Both the position numbers and the translations under genes were made by a program. Of a stretch of DNA of 64,000 nucleotides, positions 1 through 14,051 are shown in pieces (within the stretch, counting starts at the first letter, position 1; each line of letters opens with the position of its first letter). Origin of the DNA: Citrus sinensis (lineage: Eukaryota; Streptophyta; Magnoliopsida; Sapindales; Rutaceae). The notes under the pieces were generated by a model, which saw only the letters and a list, made by a program, of their open reading frames with translations, was not told the DNA's origin and searched no databases. The stretch lies in the NCBI RefSeq assembly GCF_022201045.2, contig NC_068558.1, forward strand, positions 868,001 through 932,000. Reading direction: 5' to 3'.

Positions 1-424
1 GTTCATTATAAAAATTTAAAATTTGAAAATTATTTTTTTACTAATTACTTTTTCTCTCGAATAAAATAGAAATGACGGTAACTTCAATGTCTTTGCCTTT
101 CGTAAATAACAAATAACGAAAAGCCGGCAGAGAAGATAACACAACGGAAACAGACTTTTGTGTCGACGGAACCATTGCAAGAAAGGAAGAAAATCTTTAA
201 ATTAATAAGCTGAAAATTTGAAGACCAATAATCAACACACCAATGACACTGTTCCAAATAAGGGAATGCCTAGATAAATCTTCACAGTAGAAGATTGTAT
301 AGGGGACCTTCTATTGTTGTACAATACCACAAGGTTTTTCAGCTTAAAAATCTGATAATTAAGTGTACAGAATAGACACTGTATATTGCGAGGAACTACT
401 AATAAGGATGACAAATGACAGTTA

Positions 425-4201
<3,777 letters not shown>

Positions 4202-4385
4202 GGAGTCTAACGGAGAGACCAATCAGAAGAACCAAAAAAAAAAAGGAACAAAGTACACGAAAAATTGAAGAAACGGGGGAATTACGAAGGAAGTGATGAG
4301 ACTTGGGCTTGGCCTCGCGCTCAGAGAAATTTAAAGGAAAAGAAAAAAAATGAAACTGACGAAGAGCAGAGGGAAAGAGGGGCGA

Positions 4386-4393
4386 ATTTATAG
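4386..4393 (-). promoter_or_regulatory. Probable TATA box of the epimerase gene
   Basis: On the minus strand this reads CTATAAAT. It lies about 185 nt upstream of the epimerase ATG, which leaves room for a typical short 5' UTR. It is the only good TATA match in the first 300 nt upstream. This is inference from position and sequence. Confidence 0.5.
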
Positions 4394-4812
4394 GGAATAT
4401 TGGGGGTTGGCTAATTTCAATAAGGACGAAATTCTATTAAGGGGAGATTTTGGTTTCAACGTCTAGCGAGGGGATGACACGTGGAGGTGTGTGATTAGTT
4501 GTGCAGCGGTAAAAACCGTTGGGTGTATGTGGCATGTAACAGGGGAGTTTGAGCGGATCATGTCGAGTTTCTGGCACTGGATTGACTCAAGTAGCCTTAT
4601 CTTTGCTTCTTATCGACCTATGTGTGTCTCCGCTTGCTGGGTAACCGCTTAGGGGTACTTTCGTCTACACGGTGGGTTTTCTTGAAGTTGCTATTCGAAT
4701 CCTGACCTTTCTTGAGACGCGGTGGACTTTTTTTAGCTTTTTGATCCCTTTGAGACTTGAGTTGAGAAGAGAAATTTTTTGACTAACGTGTGCTTATGGC
4801 ATTATTTTACTA

Positions 4813-5040
4813 TTTGCGGTGAGTTTTGACGGAATTAATTGATTAACTAAATATATCAATAAATCTTTTCATTTCTAGAAATTAAGATCTTTATTGGCGG
4901 AGAGTTTTTAAGAAATTAATTGATTAATTAAATATATCATTTATAGAAATTAAGATCTTTATTTGCGGAGAGTTTTTAAGAAATTAATTGATTAATTAAA
5001 TATATCAATAAATCTTTTCATTTCTAGAAATTAAGATAGG
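4813..5040. repeat. Three-copy tandem repeat, unit about 68-83 bp
   Basis: Three head-to-tail units start near 4813, 4895 and 4964. Each contains GAGTTTT, then AATTAATTGATTAA, AATATATCA and AGAAATTAAGAT. The middle unit has lost about 15 bp (the ATAAATCTTTTCATT part). The repeat lies upstream of the epimerase promoter. No coding potential is seen. Confidence 0.8.
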
Positions 5041-6300
5041 AAAAATTTTATTCGATGTACATAGAGGTAAATCAGATCTATTTTGAAACTAATATTATCA
5101 CCATATCGTAAAACAGTAATCTACTCCTTTTTTTTTTCAAATTTATTTAGTAAAAAACTATACCAAGTAAAGTCATTTATAGGTATAAATTTCAACAAAC
5201 AGGTGGGCGAGACTGAAGAAATATTAAATTATCAAATTGAACCTAATGAAAGAATCATTGAAAAGGAGGGAAAAAAAAATTAAAGGAATCCACACATTAT
5301 TCATTAATTTCATTGATTTGCGACACTAATTCTTTTTGTGACAGTGACGGAAAATCCACAAAATTATAGTCTCACCCAGATCTCAAATGCCATAAATAAA
5401 ATTTGCTACTTTACACGTGTGTATAACGGTGGAAGAGCATGACACGGAAGTGATCAGTTCGTGCTTTTCGCATGAAATGCCGCTGGAGCCAAGAATATGG
5501 ATGCTTTGAAAACGAACAAACAAAACGTGGGTTGCTTTTATTGCTGGATATATTCCAACTATCGAAAGTTTTGACCCTTTTTTTTTTTTTTTTTTCCTGT
5601 ACAAAGTTCAGCCATTCAATTAACTTTTTACAAATAATATGATAACTGGATGATGCATAAGACTTGTATATTTGTTGCTTTTTTATCTTATATTCTAAGA
5701 GATAAGGTATACTTTTGTCCTTTTTGATAAGCTCGGTTTGATTCCAGAATTTCTTCTATCAAAAGGACACATCATACATAAGAAAAGGAATAAGAAAGGA
5801 ATTTTTCTTTTTCTAATGAATTTTTTTATTGGACCTGCATTCCACCGACCTAACGACCAAGAGCTACGAAGAGATAAAATAAAGAAGACGGTTAATGTCA
5901 TTTTTAAATGAGCTAACTTTGCTCCGTGTGTTTAGTTGGACCAGCAGCAAGCCTTTGATAACCTAGAGCACAGGTGATTTGATGAGCGAACGACACGTGC
6001 TAATCTCTTGTTTAATTAAATAAATAATAATAAAATAAAAAAAGAGTTAAAGGTCAGCTGAGAAGATGAGAATGTGGACTAAAATCTGCAGCCTGCACGC
6101 AACCTAAGTGCAACTTTTTATTATAAAATTCCCTAGCGAATACTTTATGTAGTAGAAACGTTAAAAATATATATAAAAAAAAAAAGATGATCTGTATTTT
6201 CTGTGCATAACATCATTGGCTTTCATACGTAAGAATTCTCCACTGTTTATACAAATCTGAAATCTGTTTGTCCATGTGCAGCACTTGGCCACTTACAAAC
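5041..6300. other. AT-rich intergenic DNA, nothing recognised
   Basis: Short open frames occur here but are low-complexity and lack splice or family support. The stretch contains poly-T and poly-A runs and no gene or clear mobile element that I can identify. Confidence 0.5.
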
Positions 6301-6311
6301 TAGGCAATTAT

Positions 6312-6406
6312 AACCAACTGGGTCCAGTGGTCAGGATCTTGTACTTACAACTGTAAACGCAGCGATTTGAGTCCCCATAATATATGTAGGGGTTTATTTT
6401 TTTCTT
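6312..6406 (+). mobile_element. Short tRNA-derived SINE fragment (probable)
   Basis: The sequence shows an A-box-like AGTGGTCAGGATCTTG and, about 40 nt later, a B-box-like GATTTGAGTCCCC, followed by TAGGGGTTTATTTTTTT. This is the layout of plant tRNA-derived SINEs, which often end in GGGGTTT plus a T run. A possible 7-bp target duplication CAATTAT lies at 6305-6311 and 6407-6413. It is short, so the call rests mainly on the two box motifs and their spacing. Confidence 0.45.
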
Positions 6407-6434
6407 CAATTATTAAGTGAAGACAGTCTTCTTC

Positions 6435-6574
6435 TTAGTAGACACCCCTCGAATATTAGAGAGGGTAAAATCTAGACAGTATTATATAAAAATTAATGTA
6501 AATTAGTAGACACCCCTCGAATATTAGAGAGGGTAAAATCTGGGCAGTACTATATAAGAATTAATGTAAATTAG
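6435..6574. repeat. Two-copy tandem repeat, period 68 bp
   Basis: The units begin TTAGTAGACACCCCTCGAAT at 6435 and 6503. They end in AATTAATGTAAA and differ at only a few positions, so the duplication is recent. The first 20 bases of both copies are identical. The following stretch to 6680 ends in a poly-A run and may be the rest of the parent element. I cannot name the family. Confidence 0.75.
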
Positions 6575-8149
6575 GTCTAGTAATTATCTGATTGTAAATA
6601 TTAGTTGTAAATCTCATATAATATGAGTTGTAATCTGAGCATTAGTCTCGTGTAATTAAAAAAAAAAAAAAACAAACTAGTCAATTATATCTTTTAGGGT
6701 GGATTAAATATGCAACCCTTGGTGGAGCATAATTTCAAAACTAAGCAAAGCTTATTTTCTTGCGTCAAAAATGTGCTCGAATCTGGTATTTAAAGACTAT
6801 TCTGTGGGCATAGCTTGGGAATCTTTCTGCCTCTTCATTTGCTTCAGCTTGCAGCCTCCAATCCTGCATCAAATTAAGGAGAATAAAAAGCAAAACTTCA
6901 TGCCTGCTGCTGCTGCACAAGAAATCATGGAAGATTAAGAGCAATTGCTGAATCATTAAGATCATAATAAAAAAAGAAAATATCAGCAAAAGCATGCCTA
7001 GATCTAGGGAAATATGATTCTATCCTCTGTGTGCGCATTTGGTTTACTTTGTTTATGTGAGGAGTCAAGTGTGCAATTTGCTACTTAGAGAGAGTGGTCC
7101 CAAGCAATTTCATTCTTTTTCTGTACATATATTCTCGTGAGTTTTGCTCAAACAGTCTAATCAAGAAGTTTCTCATTTGTCTCTGCTTAAGTGTCGGAAG
7201 ATCTATATGATAACACCCCCAGGATCCGGCAAGATTTCAATCAGCGAACTCTGTACTCTAAAAAATGACAATTCTGAGAAAATTAGACTTTCTCACATCT
7301 TATTTATTTCTCAATTCTTCCTCTATGCCAAAATTTTTGTATCAACAATGGGTACAGCTACGTTAGCACAGGCGGTAATGTACTCCCAATTTTGTTAGTT
7401 TGCGGAACAGCCTTTAGATTTTCACCCAAGACTTGCAGTCAACAACTGTAGTTTAAAATTTGAAGAACACTTAAAATTACGGGCTACTGTGAGAGCCTGG
7501 CACTCTAGAATTGGAACAAACTTGATAGTTTTGCAGCAAGTTGAGTGATGAAGTAAATCCGGTTAGAATGTGAAGTAAAAACTTCAACTTTTTATGCCAA
7601 CCATGCATCCATCATTTGCGTGCCAACAAACCTGACCTGGATAGAGTTTCAGTTCCTATACATCCGATCACCTTCCTTCGTGAAAGTTGTTCCTTCTTCA
7701 CCTCCATGTCAACACACTGCTACACCGTCTACATCCCTTTAATTTATATCCTGACAAATCAACTTTTCAATGATGCCGAGCACTTGATACTTCCTAATTA
7801 AACTATCTCAGCCGTGATTAGTTGTTTCTCTTGGCCAATAAAAGCTGTCCTGGACCGTTATATTGCCATTCTTTTTTTCATTTGCTTCTTTGAATATTTG
7901 GTGATATCAGTTTTGCTAAGGAAGCACAACCACACATTGGATCCAAGAGCCTTGATCAACCAGCACTTTGAATGATATTGACGCGTCAGCAAGCTGTGAA
8001 AGTCAATGCCAGCTTACCAGAAGTTCATTAGTTCGTTTAAGTTGTAATTTGTTAGGTTATAATTCATTTGTGTCTATTAAAAATCAGATCTAGAGTAGAA
8101 ATGTTTTCCTTTCCATTGTCTCTGCTGCCAAACAGTATCAGTTTAGTCT

Positions 8150-9025
8150 TTTTATGTTGTGTTTACTTGCTGGAGTGGGAGTGAGGAGTGTGGATTCCTC
8201 CTACTTCAGTGTTTACTTACTTAAAATGGGGAGGGATTGGGAGTTCCACTCCGTGGGCCCCACCCATTTTTGGAGTGGGACTCCCATTGGTCACTCCCAC
8301 CTCTCCCATTTCTACCTTTTTTTATTTTATTTTATGTTTTATAATTAATAAAATAAAATAAATAATATTATATTTATTTGAATAATAATATTATATTTAT
8401 TTAAATAATAATATTATATTTAACTAAATAATAATTTACATTGATTCTAAGTTAAAATTATTTTAAAATAATATTATTATATTAATAGAGAATTAATAAA
8501 TATAATATTATTATATTTATTTTAAAAATAATAGTACTATATTTATTTAATATTAATAATAATAAGTACTTTATTCTAAGAAAATATTAATTTTGTACTA
8601 AATAATATTATATTATTATTTTATATAATAATAAATTTAATATATTTATATTAAATAAAATAAAATAACATTTCATTTTATATTAAAATTACAATTAATA
8701 ATTTATTGTTCATAATTAAGAATATTAATAATTATAATAAATTTACAAATATAATAAAATAAATATTATTCATTAAATATATTTTTTATTAGTTTTGTAA
8801 TTAAAAACTATAATTCTTTAAATAAGGATAAAATTGTAATTTGAAACTATTTACTCCCAATCTAAGACAAAGTAAACACATAAATTGGATTCTGATCTCC
8901 ATTCTATGCTTCCATTCCAGTGTAAGTAAACAACATACTCCCACTCCCACTCCACACTCCCAATCCTAAGATTTTCACTCCCCAGAATTCTCAATCCAAT
9001 CCAAAAAGTAAACTCTACCTTAGTT
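8150..9025. mobile_element. Palindromic AT-rich insertion with CACTCC-rich ends (MITE-like)
   Basis: The left end contains GTTTACTT and GGAGTGGGAGT boxes. The right end carries the reverse complement of the same boxes (ACTCCCACTCC, AAGTAAAC). Between them lies about 550 bp of almost pure A/T. The ends are inverted relative to each other, as in a non-autonomous DNA transposon, but I could not fix exact termini or a target duplication. It lies inside the decayed gene copy. Confidence 0.45.
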
Positions 9026-9780
9026 TTATTACCAGTTATAAACCTAAACGCTGCCCTTATGTTTTAACCGGTCTTCTGCTGCTTCGCTTGGTTTTCTGGT
9101 TGCCACACTTTCAACTTGCTATTTACCGAATTGGCCATTGGATTTCATTGTTTATACTTTATAATCCAACACGCTGGGCCAACTAGGCGACAAAGTCAGG
9201 GGGATGTAACCCCCGGGCAACTTAGTCGCAGCCCCTATATAAAATATGTGAATATGTTGCACATACTGCATTAACTGATATTGCTCACTGCTTCACAGAA
9301 GAAATCTGACAAATAGCATATAGACTTAACTTACGGCATTATTGAAGAAAGTATTACATATGTGTAGGGTGGTTCCCTTCTCATAACCAAAATATTCCCT
9401 TGCATGATAAATGTCAGTCAGCTGAATCCGTCCCATTAGTTAATCATTTGAAAGACCCCTGATTGAAAATATTTTATGAGATTTGTTCAAGCAAATCCAA
9501 CAAAGAATTGGATTCAATACAATCCAAGAAAATTGTTAGATGACCAATTGTGTTTCTTGACTAAGAAAAAACACAAAAGACCAAGAAGCAAACAAGAAAA
9601 GATGATCAAACAGCAAAGGAATGAAACCCAGAAAATAAGGACAATCAAACACAGTGCACAAAGCAGAAAATTCGATCTACCAGAACAGAGCTTCAAGCTC
9701 TTTATTATTAACATAATTGAATGCAAGTATACAGAGGGAATTACAAGCTTCCAATGACTCGCTTGCATCTAAGCTCTTAA

Positions 9781-10304
9781 GGCTACATTTGGGACGCATG
9801 ATGAACTATTATTAAGACTAGATTGACTTAGATTAGATTAGGTTGGATTACATATAAGACTGTCTTTTATTTGGTATAAAGTTAGTCGGACTAGGTTAAA
9901 TTTAATAAAGTTATTAACTATTTAAATAGTATAACTATTTTAAATTATATTACTAATTTTTAAATTTTTTATTTTGTAAATAAATTATTAAATAAAATTT
10001 TGATATTTAATCCTATATTATTAAATTAAAATTTTAATGTTTGTATAAAATTTTAGTTTAAATAACTTACAAAATTAATTTTTTATATGTATTTATATGA
10101 ATATTAGTATAAATAAACATAAAAAGAGTGATAAATAAGATTTTATCCTAAATTGAAATAGGGAATAATAGTTTCATTACTTTTGGATTAAAGTTTGGAC
10201 TAATCAACTAGTTACGACAGCCAAACATGTCTAAGATTTGATTAATTTTTTTATCCCAAAAATTGGTCAAATTCTACCTTTAATCCTAGTATCAAAACAT
10301 GGCC
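9781..10304. mobile_element. Tourist-like (PIF/Harbinger) MITE, copy 1
   Basis: The element is 524 bp. It starts GGCTACATTTGGGACGCATG and ends AAACATGGCC, and is flanked by the 3-bp duplication TAA (9778-9780 and 10305-10307). The interior is AT-rich and non-coding. It is closely related along its length to the element at 27250-27837. GGCC-type ends with a 3-bp TAA duplication are typical of PIF/Harbinger MITEs. Confidence 0.85.
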
Positions 10305-10699
10305 TAAATTTTTAAAGAGTTGTGCCCTAAAAAGATATGGCAACAACCAGTTAAAAGACCTTAAAAAGTCAAACTTTGGCCAACGACTCTGCCAGAGAAT
10401 TTTCTAGTAATTAAAAAAAGCCTAAAAATGTCTTGAAACTATATAAACATACACCCAACACTAGATTTCAATCATACATCAACAATAGATTCTTAAGAAG
10501 ACACATTTGTTAATCAGACTTTTACATTCCTTTTCAGAGAAAAGGAATTTTTGGTTTTATAATTCAAAATTGTCTTCTTCTTTTTTTCCTTTGAAAATGA
10601 AAGTGATATCAAGTCTATCTTTCTTCAGCCGATTATTTCAGATCCTTGGTATGAGTCTGAAGCAATTCATATTGAGATGAAAATATTTCTTCGATCCAC

Positions 10700-11290
10700 T
10701 AATCTTTGTAGTTCAAACAGTGACTCAAGCAAAAACTTAATGTGATATTCTGCCGTCTTTGTAGTTCATCCCTCATTTCGCCAAGCTACTTGGATATCAG
10801 TGTATGCCTCCTTGTCAATCATCTTAACAAAATTATCTATATAAGCAGAGACATCAGTTGGCTTGTTCTCTAGAAATGCCTTTAGTTTATATCTGTTGCC
10901 TGGGAAGCTCAGTAGTAAACGCACTACTTTTTTTTTTGTAATATCGAATTTATCAGCTTGTCATTCTCTTTGTCAAAGAATTTAAGTCCTTTGCTGTCTC
11001 TCCCGCCCAAAGTGGCAGCAAAATGTCATCTGCTTCTGAGGTGTAGATCACACTGCACTACTTGTTCATAAAAGCGGAGCCTACGCAGTCGCTTCTAATG
11101 TCGCTCGCCATTATGTAGCCTTTTGGAAGTGCATTGACGACCAGTTGTCTGGCGGTAACACACTTTAAAAAATTGAATCTTCCCATCACTGTACAATAAA
11201 ATAACAAAATAATAATGATAAAATTAGTAATTCTTGTCAACTTAAAAAAAAAAAAAAAAGACTTTTAATTTCATACTGTTATTGTTTTTT
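10700..11290. other. Non-coding stretch with unidentified coding-like remnant
   Basis: On the minus strand, around 10770-11040, short broken frames read like old coding sequence (for example KMIDKEAYTDIQVAWRNEG). Stops and frame changes interrupt them and I do not recognise the family. The T run near 10928 and the A run near 11245 are low complexity. Confidence 0.3.
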
Positions 11291-11765
11291 TAGCAGGTGA
11301 TTGACCTTTGCAAAATGCCACAACTTTGTTATTTTGGCAGGGAAAACCAAATTCAGCTATTGTAAAATACTGTTCTTGTTTCATCAGCAGAAGATTGGCC
11401 TTTGCAAAATGCTACAACTTCGTTATTATGGCAGGAAAAACCAGATTCACTTATTGGATCGCACGAGAAAACAGCTAATGTACAAAATGTGTGTTGACCT
11501 TTGCTGTTAACTCGAATCAAATGGACAAATGGTTACTATTAGAATAGTTCAAAGACCCTAAAACGACACTAGAACTATAGAAGTAAAGATAACCAAAGTT
11601 GTAATTACAAAGTAGACTTATACAAATTTAGCTAGTGCTCATAGTTGAAGTATACTGTTCTTGTTTCTTCAGCAGAAGATTGGCCTTTGTAAAATGACAC
11701 GGCTTCGTTATTATGGCAGGAAAAACCAGATTCATTCACTCGATTTCACTAGAAGACAAAATGGC
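11291..11765. repeat. Three diverged copies of a ~90-bp unit next to the F-box pseudogene
   Basis: Units at about 11291-11365, 11384-11475 and 11665-11760 share GATTGGCCTTTGCAAAATG and TTATTATGGCAGGAAAAACC or close variants. The last unit runs into the 3' end of the F-box/DUF295 pseudogene, where the coding strand reads EAVPFCLLV. The others therefore look like local duplications of the gene's 3' end region, though the exact history is inference. Confidence 0.65.
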
Positions 11766-12794
11766 ACGGCTTCGTATACGCCAGTATCGTATGGCGGTAC
11801 CACATTGGAAGTTTGTGTTAGACAGGAATCATCAGCGAAATAAATACAATTTGCTTTGAAATAATTTCCTCCTGCAGCAACCAAAGATTTTGAAGTACGC
11901 TTGCCCAATAAAATTGCATGATTGCCGATATTTGTCACCTCAGCCCATTCTTGCATATTCCAATCCAATTTGTAGACCTCGAACGCACACGTCCCACTCA
12001 CCCAAATTACATATCTTGAAACAAGCAGCAAGTCGCCATTCAACTCTAACAAGTAGTTAGTCATCGTATTGGAATACTGCTGAAATTGATGTTTCTGAAC
12101 CGGCAATGCTTCAGTTGAAGAGGGAGAATGATGATGAAGACCAAATTCAAATCTTATACGATAGATGGTACAACAATCACCGATATAATAAAAATTACCC
12201 TTATAAAAAACAGTATCCTTACCAAGACAACAGTCGCTATAATCGTAACAAGGGGGCATGTGTTCTTGTACCTTGGTCCATGACGATGTGTCTCCGGGTC
12301 TGCACATGTACGGGACATTCTAAAGCAAGAACTAGGCAGTTGGGATCTTGAGGGCGTGCAGATGTGATCACTTTCAAGCCGTTGAGTGTGCAGAAGGATT
12401 CTGTCTCTTGTGGATGTGGTGGTGGTGGTAACTCGACTTTGGACTTGGTAAAAGGATTCCAGAGACAAATATTTTGTGTTGGACTTCCAACTGTTAGCAG
12501 CCATCCAAAGAATGTACTCGAAAACCATCTGCCCTTTAATTCTTCTGGCAATGATATTTCATATGTTTTATTTGTCTGGGGTTTGAAGAAGATGCAAGAT
12601 TGAGTGTTTGTGGGAATTTTATATTCGTTGTAGTTGGAGAGCAATAAGAAAGGAGGGGATATCAGTTTGAGTTTCTGAAAATCCGTTTTAATGGCAGATC
12701 GCCATGCCAGACAGACTGCTGAACATCTTGCGATATCATCCCAATCTGTCAGGTTTTGGAAGACAAGGAATAAGAGTTCACTTGGAATACTTGA
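11732..12794 (-). pseudogene. F-box/DUF295-type protein gene, frameshifted
   Basis: Reading down the minus strand from 12794, an F-box helix region IPSELLFLVFQNLTDWDDIA is followed by ARCSAVCLAWRSAIK. Then come FKPQTNKTYEISLP, CLWNPFTKSKVELPPPP and SWTKVQEHMP, and lastly KLDWNMQEWAEVTNIGNHAI. This is the order of plant F-box proteins with a C-terminal DUF295 beta-propeller-like domain, which act as substrate adaptors of SCF ubiquitin ligases. Two defects are visible. There is one frame change around 12307-12330, between ALECPVHV and CRPGDTSSW. There is also a TGA directly upstream of the F-box (12795-12797) with no start codon in frame, unless a distant exon supplies one. The stop is at 11732-11734. 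It is probably a recent pseudogene, since most of the protein is still readable. Confidence 0.8.
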
Positions 12795-12915
12795 TCATGA
12801 GAAAACCGGCGATGCCATAACCCATACCATTGACAAAGCGAAATACAACGTCCTGTCACCGGTGCGTGGAGGATTATTTTTTGTTTTTTTTTTACTCTTT
12901 ATTTATAGAATTTGA

Positions 12916-14040
12916 AACAAACACGATTAGGGTAAGCCGCATTAAATTAAATAATTAATGAATTTGGATGTCCTTCTAATTTAATCTTTCTTAATTTTAG
13001 AAGGAGATTTTCATAAATGTGATTTAAATAATTTTATGGATAAGATTTAATTTACTTTTATCTCTTCTTAATAAAAACAAAAACACATCATTTGGATTTT
13101 AATTAAAATTTTGGAACTACTAACAACGAACAAATTTTAGTATATCATAATTTATATGTTTTTATTTTTTATATCTAAGACTTTTTTCTTGATATTTTGA
13201 TAAAAATAATTTTTTGATATTTATTAACTTTTATGATTAAAAAAAATTATTGATGTTTATTTTTAAATGGTGAATTTTGTTTCTCTTACCTAATGATACC
13301 AATTGTTTGCAGCTAAAAGAATATATTTGAATGAATTGATAAAAATATGAGAAATTGAGAAGAGAAAAAAAATTAACTAAGTAATTTTTTCAGAACTTAT
13401 TTAAATAATAAAATTCTTAATTAAAAAGGGATATAGAAAGTAAATTAGTGGACTTAAATAGCCCACTCAAAAAAAAATCTTGATAAATAAATTATCATTA
13501 AAGAATACACACGACATAAATTTTTTTTTTTTTTTAAAAACATGACATAAAATTATTAAAAACTCCACAGAGGACCTAATCCTTAGTCCATAAAGTATAA
13601 ACATCATGGCCTTTACCACTCATTATAGAATGATACAAACAAAATGCTGCGTGTTTATATAAATGCATGTATTCACCAGTCATCACTTACAAAATAGGCA
13701 ATGAACTTCACTATTACAATTTGCACGGGACAGTAATGTACATATGAATTGCAATTTACTCAAATTGCCTGCTGAAACGGACATTCTCCGTGAAAAACCA
13801 AGCATCTAACATCTCATTCCACCATTCCTTGATTTCCAATCATGCATAGATTAAAATCTTTTCAAGTCATTTGTTAAGCATATTAGTGTTCAGAATCATA
13901 TGATACTAATTTAGGAAGAAATGGCAGCCCGTTTTCAACTGATCCAACCAAAATCATCTTTTGGAGAGGAAAGATGGAATGCTTCAAGAAACACGGTTTT
14001 GATAATAAGCAAAGCGTATTTACGAGAGTCAGATATACTC
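12916..14040. other. AT-rich intergenic DNA
   Basis: Long A and T runs and short low-complexity frames occur here, and no gene is seen. From about 13980 the sequence resembles 6720-6790, so it is the 3' flank shared by the gene at 14052 and its decayed copy. Confidence 0.5.
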
Positions 14041-14051
14041 CAAGCATGTAG

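Larger units (their letters stand above)
6715..10700 (-). pseudogene. Decayed partial copy of the plastid-type zinc-ribbon gene at 14052-18571
   Basis: Exonic and intronic sequence from the 3' half of the 14052-18571 gene recurs here in the same order and orientation. The last exon copy (about 6790-6862) encodes WRLQAEANEEAER, against WRLQAEANDEAER in the parent. It has lost about 8 bp just after that point, shifting the frame. Shortened copies of exon 10 (about 9255-9300), part of exon 9 (about 9395-9445) and part of exon 7 (about 10620-10685) follow, with matching intron sequence between them. The upstream exons are absent. The copy is interrupted by unrelated DNA at about 7180-9240 and about 9500-10480, the second including a Tourist-like MITE. 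It is a direct-repeat segmental duplication, now non-coding. Confidence 0.8.
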
